Assembly (NCBI RefSeq): GCF_016902345.1 | Contig: NZ_JACJLR010000008.1 | Location: 33,833-97,832 of the forward strand | Direction: 5' to 3' | DNA: 64,000 bases | DNA from: Mediterraneibacter glycyrrhizinilyticus | GTDB lineage: Bacteria > Bacillota > Clostridia > Lachnospirales > Lachnospiraceae | Shown: in pieces, positions 51,399-59,547 of the stretch | Layout: every line of letters begins with the position of its first letter | How positions within the stretch are numbered: position 1 is the first letter of the stretch | Made by a program: the position numbers and the translations under genes | Notes under the pieces: model-generated | The model's input: only the letters and a program-made list of their open reading frames with translations | The model's database searches: none | What the model was told of the DNA's origin: nothing

Positions 51399-52261
51399 AA
51401 GGACTGACAAAACAGTTTAAAGACAAGACGGCGGTGGATCATGCGGATCTGACGATCACACCGGGAATGTGGGGGCTGCTGGGGGCGAACGGCGCGGGGA
51501 AGACCACCCTCATGCGCATGGTGGCAGGACTGATCCGCCCCACTGAAGGAACGGTAGAATATGACGGGATCCGGATCGAGGCGCTGGGAGAAAAGTACAG
51601 GGACCTTTTCGGGTATCTGCCTCAGGAGTTCGGGTTTTACCCGGAGTTTACCGTGTGGGACTATCTGGATTATATCGCGTCCCTGAAAGGGATGTCCCGG
51701 AAGGAGGCGGCGAAGAAGATCGAGAAACTCCTTCCGGTATTCGGGTTGTCAGACGTGCGAAGAAAAAAGATCGCAAAGCTCTCCGGGGGGACAAAGCGCA
51801 GAGTCGGAATCGCCCAGGCGCTTTTAAACGATCCGGAAGTGCTCATCCTTGACGAACCGACAAGCGGGCTTGATCCGGGCGAACGGGTGAGATTCCGAAA
51901 TCTTCTCTCTGAGTTTGCGTCGGATCGGATCGTCCTGATCTCGACTCATATTGTGTCAGATGTGGAGTACATTGCCACCCGCAACGCGGTCATGAAAGAC
52001 GGGAAGATCATCGCGGTGGGGACAACGGAGGAGCTGATCCGTGAGATGGACCATAAAGTCTGGTCCGCCGTGATACCGGAGTACGAACTTCACGAGCATG
52101 AGAGACGGATGCGGATCGTCAATATACGGAACGAGGAGGATCAGATGGTCTCTGTCCGTTATCTGTCAGAACGTCCGCTGACGGAAGATTCCCGGGAGTG
52201 TGCTCCCAGGCTGGAGGACCTTTACCTCTGGCTGTTCCCGGAGGAAGGAGAGGTGAGATAG
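51383..52261 (+). CDS. ABC transporter ATP-binding protein (module 2)
   Basis: 292-residue BcrA-type ATPase: Walker A GANGAGKTT, YLPQEFGFYPEFTVWDYLDY, signature LSGGTKRRVGIAQALL, Walker B LILDEPTSGLDPGE and H-loop STHIVSDVEYIA. Nearly collinear with the ATPase at 39424, so the modules are paralogous. A GAGGAAGAG-type site precedes the ATG within the previous gene. Its permease gene starts right after the stop but is shortened. Confidence 0.9.
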   Translation: MELSIKGLTKQFKDKTAVDHADLTITPGMWGLLGANGAGKTTLMRMVAGLIRPTEGTVEYDGIRIEALGEKYRDLFGYLPQEFGFYPEFTVWDYLDYIASLKGMSRKEAAKKIEKLLPVFGLSDVRRKKIAKLSGGTKRRVGIAQALLNDPEVLILDEPTSGLDPGERVRFRNLLSEFASDRIVLISTHIVSDVEYIATRNAVMKDGKIIAVGTTEELIREMDHKVWSAVIPEYELHEHERRMRIVNIRNEEDQMVSVRYLSERPLTEDSRECAPRLEDLYLWLFPEEGEVR

Positions 52262-52777
52262 ATGAGGGTTTACAGAGCGGAATTAAAGAGGATACTAAAG
52301 ACAAGATCCGTGCAGATCCTGCTTGCGGCAGCAATCCTGCTCTCAGCAGTGCTGGCGTATTTCCCGTCTACATTTCCACAGTATGTCTATGAAGATGGAA
52401 ACGGGCAGGAAGTAACGCTGACGGGGCGTGAAGCGATCCGGATGATACAAGAGAAGCAGGGACAGTATCAGGGAGAGATCACCGGAGAAAAACTCGCAGA
52501 CGCACTGAAACAGTACAATGATTTTGCCGCAGGCTATGAGGGGGGACTGCCCAACGGAGTTTATGATGAGAGAGTGACTACGCTTGCTGTCTACGAAAAT
52601 GTGTTTGCGATCGACCGGCTGCTGAACAGCTTTACCTATGCTGTGACAGACACAGAATTTGTTTTTCTCGGTGACCAGGCGATCTCGACTCCGTACCTTA
52701 TGATGGGTGCTGCTCTGTCAGAGATCATCCTTTTCATTCCCCTTACGGTAGTAGAGTGGTGCAGGAAAAGAGGCTGA
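52262..52777 (+). pseudogene. Shortened ABC permease (module 2)
   Basis: 171 residues, against about 400 in module 1 (40298). The first helix (ILLAAAILLSAVLAYFPST) and outer domain (TGREAIRMIQEKQGQYQGEI, FAIDRLLNSF) are present, but after GDQAIS only one further helix (YLMMGAALSEIILFIPLTVV) remains, with a short basic end. The four central helices are absent. The frame is kept to a stop, as if an internal deletion had occurred. Transport by this module is doubtful. Confidence 0.65.
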
Positions 52778-52845
52778 ACACGGCAGAGCGGATCCCCGGA
52801 GATTGGTTCCCATTTGCAGTGAAAGCGGATAAATGCAGTGAATGA

Positions 52846-52903
52846 GGAAAAGGACAGTGTCGTCTGTGAAGTGTTTCCACAGACGGCGCCGTCCTCTCAG
52901 TAT
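52846..52903 (-). terminator. Terminator of the amt-glnK operon
   Basis: Minus-strand stem AGGAC...GTCTGTG with CACAGAC...GTCCT and a TTTTCC tail, about 40 bases after the glnK stop. The plus strand also forms the stem and may end ABC module 2. Confidence 0.75.
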
Positions 52904-52939
52904 TGATCTATATTTAGTACGGGTCAAACAGGTCGTATG

Positions 52940-53296
52940 TCAGAATTCCGACTGGAGTGCATCGTATCCGGTCTCTTTTGTGCGGATCCTCATCGCGCTG
53001 CGGATCTCATAACTGAAGATCTTGCCATCTCCGACCTCGCCCGTGTAGGCGGTTTTCTGGATCGTGTCGATGACTTTTTTCTCCCATTCCTCAGAAGATA
53101 CAACGATCTCAAACTTGATCTTTGGCTGAAGGAAGATATCCACCTCGGACCCGCGGACGATCTCTTTATATCCGCGCTGTACGCCGCAGCCCATGATCTG
53201 GGCGACTGTGATGCCGTTTACCTGGATCCTGTTGAGGGCTTCCTTTACTTCTTCATATTTTTCTTCTCTGACGATTGCTTCTATTTTAATTAACAT
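52940..53296 (-). CDS. glnK: P-II nitrogen regulatory protein (GlnK-like)
   Basis: 118 residues with the P-II core (MLIKIEAIVREEKYEEVKEA, VNGITVAQIMGCGVQRGYKE, FEIVV, TGEVGDGKIF). The T-loop reads KEIVRGSEVDIF. The tyrosine that enterobacterial P-II proteins uridylylate (in ELYRGAEY) is Val here, so control is probably by ATP/ADP and 2-oxoglutarate binding alone. It is encoded 46 bases after the ammonium transporter in the same operon and would block that channel when nitrogen is sufficient. Confidence 0.9.
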   Translation of the reverse strand: MLIKIEAIVREEKYEEVKEALNRIQVNGITVAQIMGCGVQRGYKEIVRGSEVDIFLQPKIKFEIVVSSEEWEKKVIDTIQKTAYTGEVGDGKIFSYEIRSAMRIRTKETGYDALQSEF

Positions 53297-53342
53297 GGTC
53301 TGTTCCTCCTATCCTTTCACTTTTATACCAGAATGCTTTTAC

Positions 53343-54581
53343 TTAGTCAAAACCGTTGAAGGACGGGTAAGCGTTCTCGCCATGCTGTGAAGCATCGAGA
53401 CCAACCACTTCGTCTTTCTCGTCAACACGGAGCTTTGTGAAGATCCGGATGATGCCGATGCAGATCAGCGAACCGATTACTGCGACAGCGATCGTTACGA
53501 GGATACTGATGATCTGGGCAAGGAAAAGCCTTGTTTCACCGAACACGAGGCCATCCCACTGAGCAACGGAGTTGATGGAACTCTGTGCGAAGAGTCCTGT
53601 TGCGATTCCGCCCCAGATACCGCCGATGCCGTGGCATCCGAATGCGTCGAGGGAATCATCGATCTTCAGTTTATGTTTGATAATGTTCATCATCGTATAA
53701 CAGATCGGACTTACCAGTGCGCCGATGAGAAAGGACGCCCAGATCGGGACAAAACCTGCGCCCGGTGTGATCGCTACCAGTCCGACTACCAGACCCGTGC
53801 AGGCGCCGACCAGGGTGGGCTTTCCGTCTTTGACCGTATCGATGAGCATCCAGGAGAGGAGCGCTGTTGCAGCGGAGATGGAAGTCGTCATGAATGCGTG
53901 TGCTGCAAGTCCGTCGGCTGCAAGTGCGCTTCCCGCGTTGAACCCGTACCATCCGAACCAGAGCAGTGCCGCGCCGATCACGACAAACGGGATGTTGTGG
54001 ATCCGGTAGCTTGCCTTTTCATAGCCGCGGCGTTTCCCAAGATAGATCGCGAGTACGAGGGCGCTCACTCCGGAGCTGATATGTACTACGTTTCCTCCTG
54101 CAAAGTCAACAGAACCGATCGCTGCGAGGAATCCGCCCTGGCCCCATACCATATGTGCCATTGGATAGTAGACGATGACCGACCAGAGTGCGATGAAAGC
54201 AAACAGTGCCTTGAATTTCATTCTTCCGACAACCGCACCGGTGATCAGTGCCGGGGTGATCATCGCAAACATCATCTGAAATCCGGCATATACAAGATGC
54301 GGGATACTGTCCGAATAAGGACCGGCGTCCCAGCCGACGCCATTTAATGCAAGCCATTCAAAACCGCCGATGATTCCGCCGTGGTCGCTTCCGAAAGAAA
54401 GTGAATATCCGAAAAGAGTCCACATAAATACGGAGAGCCCCATGATCGCCACGCATGCCATCATCGTGTTGACAACATTTTTTCTCCTGACAAGACCGCC
54501 GTAGAAGAAGGCGAGCCCCGGCGTCATGATAAATACAAGTGCCGCGCAGATCATTATAAATCCTGTGTTTCCTGTGTCCAT
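53343..54581 (-). CDS. amt: Ammonium transporter
   Basis: 412 residues, eleven membrane helices. The pore histidines lie in GGNVVHISSGVSAL and FGCHGIGGIWG, with the phenylalanine gate region GFQMMFAMITPALITGAV and the GLAFFYGGLVRRKNVVNT signature near the start. Start at 54581 (MDTGNTGF) is supported by GGGAGG ten bases upstream. The C-terminal tail (LRVDEKDEVVGLDASQHGE) contains the conserved segment contacted by GlnK. It imports ammonium at low concentration. A leader with a terminator-like hairpin precedes it. Confidence 0.95.
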   Translation of the reverse strand: MDTGNTGFIMICAALVFIMTPGLAFFYGGLVRRKNVVNTMMACVAIMGLSVFMWTLFGYSLSFGSDHGGIIGGFEWLALNGVGWDAGPYSDSIPHLVYAGFQMMFAMITPALITGAVVGRMKFKALFAFIALWSVIVYYPMAHMVWGQGGFLAAIGSVDFAGGNVVHISSGVSALVLAIYLGKRRGYEKASYRIHNIPFVVIGAALLWFGWYGFNAGSALAADGLAAHAFMTTSISAATALLSWMLIDTVKDGKPTLVGACTGLVVGLVAITPGAGFVPIWASFLIGALVSPICYTMMNIIKHKLKIDDSLDAFGCHGIGGIWGGIATGLFAQSSINSVAQWDGLVFGETRLFLAQIISILVTIAVAVIGSLICIGIIRIFTKLRVDEKDEVVGLDASQHGENAYPSFNGFD

Positions 54582-54589
54582 AAAAATAC

Positions 54590-54765
54590 CTCCCATGTAC
54601 CTTTGGATTTCGGATAACGCCATGCCGCCGTACGTCAGTATGAATGCAGGGGGGAGCTGTGAAGCTGCCGGGCGCCTGCCGTACATTATCCGTATAAAAC
54701 AAGAAAAGACGCCTGATCGGTGAGGGCGTTTCATTCGCCTCATCATCAGACGTCTTTGTCTTGTC
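54590..54765 (-). promoter_or_regulatory. Structured 5' leader of amt with attenuator hairpin
   Basis: Reading the minus strand, a stem of 12 positions (54745-54756 with 54706-54717, one mismatch), with a GAGGCG/CGCC inner stem, is followed by TTTTCTTGTTTT, a terminator shape ahead of the gene. Downstream, 54686-54692 pairs with 54611-54617 to enclose a second domain. This suggests control by premature termination. No known riboswitch class was recognised. Confidence 0.55.
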
Positions 54766-54769
54766 GCTA

Positions 54770-54798
54770 AGTCTAGCAGAAGAAAAAAGAAAAATCAA
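54770..54798 (-). promoter_or_regulatory. Promoter of the amt-glnK operon
   Basis: On the minus strand TTGATT (54798-54793), 17 bases, then TAGACT (54775-54770). It places the transcription start just before the leader hairpin. The rest of the gap to cbiJ (54799-54999) has a run of eight G at 54881-54888 and no other feature. Confidence 0.5.
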
Positions 54799-54999
54799 GC
54801 CGAAAAAGAACAAAAATAAAGTTTTTGTTAAAAATTCAAGAAATTTTTGGGAAATTATTCGAATTATCAGGCAAATTTACGGGGGGGGATATTTTTATTT
54901 CAGAACAGATATACAACAGGTGGCCGGAATGTTACAATGTAGAAGTGAGAAACAAAAAATCCAGGAATACATACCGGAAAACAGAGGTTATTTTGAATC

Positions 55000-55818
55000 A
55001 TGAAAAAAGCGGACATCCTGATCTTTGCCGGGACGACAGAAGGCAGAAAACTTGCGGAATATGCATCGGAACAGGGCATAAGCTGTTATGTGAGCACTGC
55101 CACCGGATATGGAAAAAGTATCCTTGAGAATCTGCACGGGATCAACTGCATCTCCGGGCGCATGGACAAAGAAGAGATGACAGATTTTATAAAGGAGAAA
55201 GAGATCAGGCTTGTGATCGATGCCACTCATCCATTTGCCGTGGAAGTGACGAAAAATATAAGATCATCCTGCACGGCAGCCGGTGTGAAGTATATCCGCT
55301 GCCTCCGGGACCGGTGGGATAGAAAAACAGAGGATACGCCGGACGGGGAACGGATACAGACAGCGGATACAGCAGAGGACGTCAGCGCTGAAAATGTTAT
55401 CGTCGTAGATTCTGTGGAGCAGGCGGTGGAATATCTGCAGCATACGAAGGGAAATATCCTGGCCGCTACAGGAAGCAAGGATCTCCATCTCTACACCCGG
55501 ATCAGGGACTATGAAAAACGCTGTTTTGCCCGTGTGCTTTCCACAAAAGAAGCAGTGGAGGAAAGCGTGGGAATGGGATTCAAAGGGCGTAATCTGATCG
55601 CCATGCAGGGACCTTTCTCCGTGGAGATGAATGTGGCGCTGCTCCATCAGACAGAGGCCAGATACTTTGTCACAAAAGAATCGGGAAAAGCCGGAGGATT
55701 TGCGGAGAAACTGGAAGCTGCCCGGACAGTGGGAGCAGTCCTTGTCGTGATCGGGCGCCCGGCGGAGAAAGGTGAAACACTGGAGAGTGTATTCCGGATC
55801 ATGGAACAGTATGGTTGA
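55000..55818 (+). CDS. cbiJ: Cobalt-precorrin-6A reductase
   Basis: 272 residues of the CobK/CbiJ family: DILIFAGTTEGRKLAEYASE, GRMDKEEMTDFI, VIDATHPFAVEVTKNI, NILAATGSKDLHLYTRI and NLIAMQGPFSVEMNVALL. It reduces precorrin-6A with NAD(P)H. The acidic insert at about residues 105-130 is more variable in the family. A weak AGAGG lies before the ATG. It is followed 14 bases later by a membrane protein gene. The other ring-contraction genes, apart from cbiG at 48672, are outside the window. Confidence 0.92.
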   Translation: MKKADILIFAGTTEGRKLAEYASEQGISCYVSTATGYGKSILENLHGINCISGRMDKEEMTDFIKEKEIRLVIDATHPFAVEVTKNIRSSCTAAGVKYIRCLRDRWDRKTEDTPDGERIQTADTAEDVSAENVIVVDSVEQAVEYLQHTKGNILAATGSKDLHLYTRIRDYEKRCFARVLSTKEAVEESVGMGFKGRNLIAMQGPFSVEMNVALLHQTEARYFVTKESGKAGGFAEKLEAARTVGAVLVVIGRPAEKGETLESVFRIMEQYG

Positions 55819-55832
55819 GAGGGGGATGACAA

Positions 55833-56498
55833 ATGGAAGAAAACAATAACAATATCAACAGTCAGACAGATATTATGGACAACAGGGAAGAAGTAATGCA
55901 GAGAGCACCGCTCCTTGGAAAAGGGATCCGGATCCTTTTCTGGATGTTCATCCCGTCGATCCTGGCAAATATTATGAGCAACGAGACGCTGATCGAATGG
56001 GCGCCGGTATTATACCTTCCGGGACAGACACTGCAGATCGCCTGCCTGGTCATCTACAACCTTGTCCTGCTGAAAATGTCCCCGGCGGAGAGGCGGTATC
56101 GGAACGCCGGGATCTGCGGGATGATCTCTGCAGGAATTACTGTTGTGCTGCTTTTTATCCCGGGAAGCGGAGAGAGCGTGGCATGGACAGCGCTGCTGGC
56201 CTTTCCGGCCGCGATCGTGGCGTTTGTAGGAGAATATTATGAGTACACAGGACATGCGGAGGTCTTAAGTGGGGTGGACCTGATACTGTCAGAAAAGTGG
56301 AAGACTCTCTGGCGCTGGTATGTTGGACTGCTTATTGCGGCGGTGGCCGGAATCCTGGTCCTGTTTATGGGCATGCTTGCTTTCGCTGTTTTGGTCATCG
56401 GAGCGCTTGTCGTTCTTGGGGCAGCTATCGGGATCCTGGTGATCGGGATCCTGAAGCTTGTATATCTTTACCGGACCGCGAAAGTGTTCCGGAATTAG
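55833..56498 (+). CDS. Uncharacterised six-helix membrane protein
   Basis: 221 residues, hydrophilic N-terminus of about 28 residues, then six to seven helices (about 35-50, 60-78, 92-110, 115-130, 155-180 and 185-210). No motif was recognised. A GAGAGGGGG ribosome site lies before the ATG, 14 bases after cbiJ, so it may be cotranscribed with it. A palindromic terminator follows the stop. A transport or envelope role is possible, but nothing in the sequence shows it. Confidence 0.6.
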   Translation: MEENNNNINSQTDIMDNREEVMQRAPLLGKGIRILFWMFIPSILANIMSNETLIEWAPVLYLPGQTLQIACLVIYNLVLLKMSPAERRYRNAGICGMISAGITVVLLFIPGSGESVAWTALLAFPAAIVAFVGEYYEYTGHAEVLSGVDLILSEKWKTLWRWYVGLLIAAVAGILVLFMGMLAFAVLVIGALVVLGAAIGILVIGILKLVYLYRTAKVFRN

Positions 56499-56510
56499 AG
56501 AAATATCATA

Positions 56511-56640
56511 TCACATCACAGGCGGGATATATCCCGCCTGTATCGCTTTTGTCACAGCTTCCACCGTGGAGGAGACATCCAGTTTTTCAAAGATATGCTG
56601 GATGTGGTTGGACAGAGTCCGGGCCAGGTTGTCAATCCCG
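56511..56640 (-). pseudogene. LuxR-type helix-turn-helix remnant
   Basis: The minus strand reads about 40 codons, TLSNHIQHIFEKLDVSSTVE and then KAIQAGYI, to a stop. This is the end of a NarL/LuxR response regulator (recognition helix and last helix). The preceding part of the gene is missing, as the sequence upstream belongs to the cobO leader. No start is available. Confidence 0.6.
56517..56550 (+). terminator. Terminator after the membrane protein gene
   Basis: CAGGCGGGATA / TATCCCGCCTG, a perfect palindrome 20 bases beyond the stop, followed by ATCGCTTTT. Confidence 0.65.
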
Positions 56641-56684
56641 CTTTGCTGTGCTATCCTATAGAAAGATCTTACAGGGAGGAAAAC

Positions 56685-57215
56685 ATGATGAACCAGGGAC
56701 TGATCCATATTTACTGTGGAGACGGAAAGGGAAAGACGTCGGCAGCCATCGGTCTTGCTGTCCGGGCGGCCGGATGCGGGATGAAGGTGCTGTTTGCACG
56801 TTTTCTGAAGACCGAATCTTCCGGAGAATTGAAAGTTCTGGATGAGATCCCGCAGATCACAGTGCTCCACCTGGAAAGATCCTACGGTTTCTTCTGGACT
56901 CTGACAGAGGAGGAGAAGGAAGAAGTGCGGAAGATGTACGGTGAACTCTGGGACCGGATATCCGGGGAGATCGAACAGGGCTCCTGGGACATGCTGGTCA
57001 TTGATGAGTTCATGGCAGCATATCGTTACGGGCTGATCGCCCGGGATGAGGCGCTTCGTTTCCTGCGGGAGAAACCGAAAGAGCTGGAGATCGTCCTGAC
57101 CGGGCGGGATCCGGACGAGTCTCTTGTGGAACTCGCCGACTATGTGTCGGAGATCCGCAAGGTCAAACATCCTTTTGACCGGGGGATCCGGGCGAGAAAA
57201 GGGATAGAGTACTGA
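56685..57215 (+). CDS. cobO: Corrinoid adenosyltransferase (CobO/BtuR type)
   Basis: 176 residues: P-loop CGDGKGKTSAAIG near the start, then MKVLFARFLKT, the Trp-containing GSWDMLVIDEFMAAYRYGLI Walker B region and VLTGRDPDESLVELADYVSE. It transfers the adenosyl group of ATP to cob(I)alamin or cobinamide. ATG at 56685 (or 56688) is chosen for GGGAGG just upstream. It has a short leader of its own and ends just before the cobalamin riboswitch. Confidence 0.93.
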   Translation: MMNQGLIHIYCGDGKGKTSAAIGLAVRAAGCGMKVLFARFLKTESSGELKVLDEIPQITVLHLERSYGFFWTLTEEEKEEVRKMYGELWDRISGEIEQGSWDMLVIDEFMAAYRYGLIARDEALRFLREKPKELEIVLTGRDPDESLVELADYVSEIRKVKHPFDRGIRARKGIEY

Positions 57216-57221
57216 ATACAG

Positions 57222-57410
57222 TGAGAGCTGTGTTCACCCAAGCATACATCTGAAAGATACGAGGAAGTCAGGTGAGAATCCTGCGCAATACCCGTTGCTG
57301 TATTGGAGGAGCGGCGTCCCATTTTGCAATGCAAAAGTCACTGCGGGCAGATGCCTGTGGGAAGGCGGGGCAGACGTGATGATCCCTAAGCCAGAATATT
57401 CACTTTCGGA
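57222..57410 (+). ncRNA. Cobalamin riboswitch
   Basis: The conserved core is readable in order: GAAGTCAGGTGAGAATCCTG, then AATACCCGTTGCTGTA, an insertion arm, AGTCACTG, GGGAAGGC and GATGATCCCTAAGCCAGAA. It precedes cbiM by about 230 bases. The downstream part (57411-57640) has a GCAGTTA/TAACTGC hairpin at about 57482-57502 and two CGGTGTAAAG repeats at 57576 and 57590, possible parts of the expression platform. Cobalamin binding should shut off cobalt import. Confidence 0.88.
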
Positions 57411-57640
57411 TTGGGGTTACGGGAATATGACCGGGGTATGCTGCAGATTCTTTCGTTTTTGTGGCACCTGGGAGGTATTCGGCAGTTATGTTTCTTAACT
57501 GCGTGTGTGGAGCGGAGCTTAAGCGTCCGTTTTACGCGGAAACAGTAAAGTGGATCCCGAGTGTTTTAAGGTACACGGTGTAAAGTGCGCGGTGTAAAGC
57601 ATACGGCGATCCGGGATTGTCACAAAAAGGAGAGAAAAGT

Positions 57641-58396
57641 ATGACAAAAAAAGAAAAGATCTTATTGAAGGCATCCGTCGCGGCAGCGGCGCTGTTTGCC
57701 GTCGCACCTGCATCCAATGCGATGCATATCATGGAGGGCTACCTGCCGGCAGGCTACTGCGTGGCATGGGGAGTCGTCTGCCTGCCGTTTCTGATCGCAG
57801 GATTTATCTCATTGAAAAATAAAGTGAAAGAAAACAGAAGAAACATGACGCTGATCGCCATGGCGGGAGCGTTTATCTTTGTGATCTCATCGCTCAAGAT
57901 CCCCTCTGTCACAGGGAGCTGTTCCCACATGACAGGGACAGGACTTGGCGCCATCCTTCTGGGACCGGCGGCGGTGAGCGTGCTTGGGATCATCGTGCTG
58001 ATCTTCCAGGCGGTGCTCCTGGCACATGGCGGACTGACCACACTGGGGGCAAATACATTTTCCATGGCAGTGGCGGGTCCCCTTGTCTCTTTCGGACTGT
58101 ATAAACTGTGCGGGAAGCTCAAAATAAACCGCAGGGTGAGCGTCTTCCTGGCAGCGTTCCTGGGAGATCTGTTCACATACTGTGTCACCAGTGTCCAGCT
58201 TGCTCTCGCCTATCCTTCGGAGGCAGGAGGAGTGGGAGCTTCCATTCTTAAATTTCTGGGCGTGTTCGCTCCGACACAGCTCCCCCTTGCAGTGATCGAG
58301 GGGATCCTGACGGTGGTGATCGTGATCGGACTTGAAGCCTACGCGGCACCGGAACTTAAAAGCATCGGATTTCTGAAACAGAAGGAGGCGAGATAA
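57641..58396 (+). CDS. cbiM: Cobalt ECF importer, substrate-binding subunit
   Basis: 251 residues. A signal-like first helix (about 10-28) is processed or retained before [17 protein letters not shown], the His-containing metal site at the new N-terminus that defines Cbi[40 protein letters not shown] and about seven helices complete the family picture. Start at 57641 follows AAAGGAGAG. It is the first gene of cbiMNQO under the cobalamin riboswitch and binds Co2+ at the membrane. Confidence 0.95.
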   Translation: MTKKEKILLKASVAAAALFAVAPASNAMHIMEGYLPAGYCVAWGVVCLPFLIAGFISLKNKVKENRRNMTLIAMAGAFIFVISSLKIPSVTGSCSHMTGTGLGAILLGPAAVSVLGIIVLIFQAVLLAHGGLTTLGANTFSMAVAGPLVSFGLYKLCGKLKINRRVSVFLAAFLGDLFTYCVTSVQLALAYPSEAGGVGASILKFLGVFAPTQLPLAVIEGILTVVIVIGLEAYAAPELKSIGFLKQKEAR

Positions 58397-58397
58397 G

Positions 58398-58787
58398 ATG
58401 TCGAAAAATGCAAAAACAGTCATTGTGCTTTTGATCCTTGCTGTTCTGACCGCGGCAGTGCCGCTGTTCACATTGAAAGATGCAGAGTTTGGCGGATCGG
58501 ACGATGCGGGAAGTGTGATGGTCGAGGAGATACAGGGAGAGTATACACCCTGGTTCACCCCTGTCCTTGAGACAGCCCTGGGCGGAGAACTGCCGGGAGA
58601 AGTGGAAAGCCTGATCTTCTGTGTGCAGACCGGCATCGGAGTGGGCGTGATCGCCTTCTTCATGGGGCGGTTTGTGGAGCGGAAAAAGTGGATGAAAGCC
58701 ATGGAACAGAAAGAGGGCAGGGACTCCTCTGATCCGGGAGAAATACGTGCTTATGCGGGAGCGGAGGAGACAGATGATCCTCATTGA
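58398..58787 (+). CDS. cbiN: Cobalt importer small subunit
   Basis: 129 residues with two helices (about 7-25 and 77-92) joined by an outer loop (EFGGSDDAGSVMVEEIQGEY) ending in PWFTPVLE, the CbiN signature. It forms the substrate-capture unit with CbiM. The C-terminal about 30 residues are an added charged tail. It starts one base after cbiM and overlaps cbiQ. Confidence 0.92.
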   Translation: MSKNAKTVIVLLILAVLTAAVPLFTLKDAEFGGSDDAGSVMVEEIQGEYTPWFTPVLETALGGELPGEVESLIFCVQTGIGVGVIAFFMGRFVERKKWMKAMEQKEGRDSSDPGEIRAYAGAEETDDPH

Positions 58788-59547
58788 TAAACTCTGTTAT
58801 CAGTCGAAGCTCCGATATGTGAACGCCACAGAGAAGTTCGTGTATGCCGTCCTGTCTCTGGTGTTCTGTGTCGTGAGCGGCTCTGCGACTGTGGCTGTTC
58901 CGGTGTTTCTGGTCAATGGGATTCTGACAGTGGGAAAGGGGAAGATACCCCTTTCCCGCTATATTAAACTGCTGCTGATCCCGATGACGTTTCTGATCCT
59001 GGGGACTGCCGCGATCCTGCTCAATGTATCCGCAGTCCCGCTGGATGCCTTCGCGTTTCCGATCGGGAAATGGTACCTTACCGGAAGCGTGAAGTCTGTG
59101 ATCCGAGTCTGCCGTCTGTGCATCACTGCGCTTGCTGCAGTGTCCTGCCTGTATTTCCTGTCGTTGAACACAACGATGACAGATATTCTGGGCGTGCTCA
59201 GAAAACTTCATCTGCCGGATCTTCTGATCGAGCTGATGCTGCTGATCTACCGGTTTATCTTCCTGCTCCTGGAGACGGCGGCTGCGATCACGACGGCGCA
59301 GGAGTCAAGGCTTGGAAACCGGGATTACAGCACACGGATCCGTTCTTTTGGAGCTATGGCATCTGCCCTCTTTGTGCAGGCGGTGAAACGTTCCAATATG
59401 CTTTACGATGCAATGGAGTCCAGGTGCTATGACGGGACCATCCGGGTGCTGACGCAGGAACAGCCGGCAAGGAAAAATGAAGTGATCTGGATCGCAGTTT
59501 ATGAGATTCTGCTTTTATTGATAACGATATGGAGTATAATAAAATGA
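58774..59547 (+). CDS. cbiQ: Cobalt importer transmembrane coupling subunit
   Basis: 257 residues with five to six helices. FLLLETAAAITTAQESRLG and RVYDAMESRCYDG-like RSNMLYDAMESRCY are the family's cytosolic coupling motifs that contact the ATPase. ATG at 58774 lies behind GCGGAGGAG, inside cbiN. It overlaps cbiO by ATGA. Confidence 0.92.
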   Translation: MILIDKLCYQSKLRYVNATEKFVYAVLSLVFCVVSGSATVAVPVFLVNGILTVGKGKIPLSRYIKLLLIPMTFLILGTAAILLNVSAVPLDAFAFPIGKWYLTGSVKSVIRVCRLCITALAAVSCLYFLSLNTTMTDILGVLRKLHLPDLLIELMLLIYRFIFLLLETAAAITTAQESRLGNRDYSTRIRSFGAMASALFVQAVKRSNMLYDAMESRCYDGTIRVLTQEQPARKNEVIWIAVYEILLLLITIWSIIK

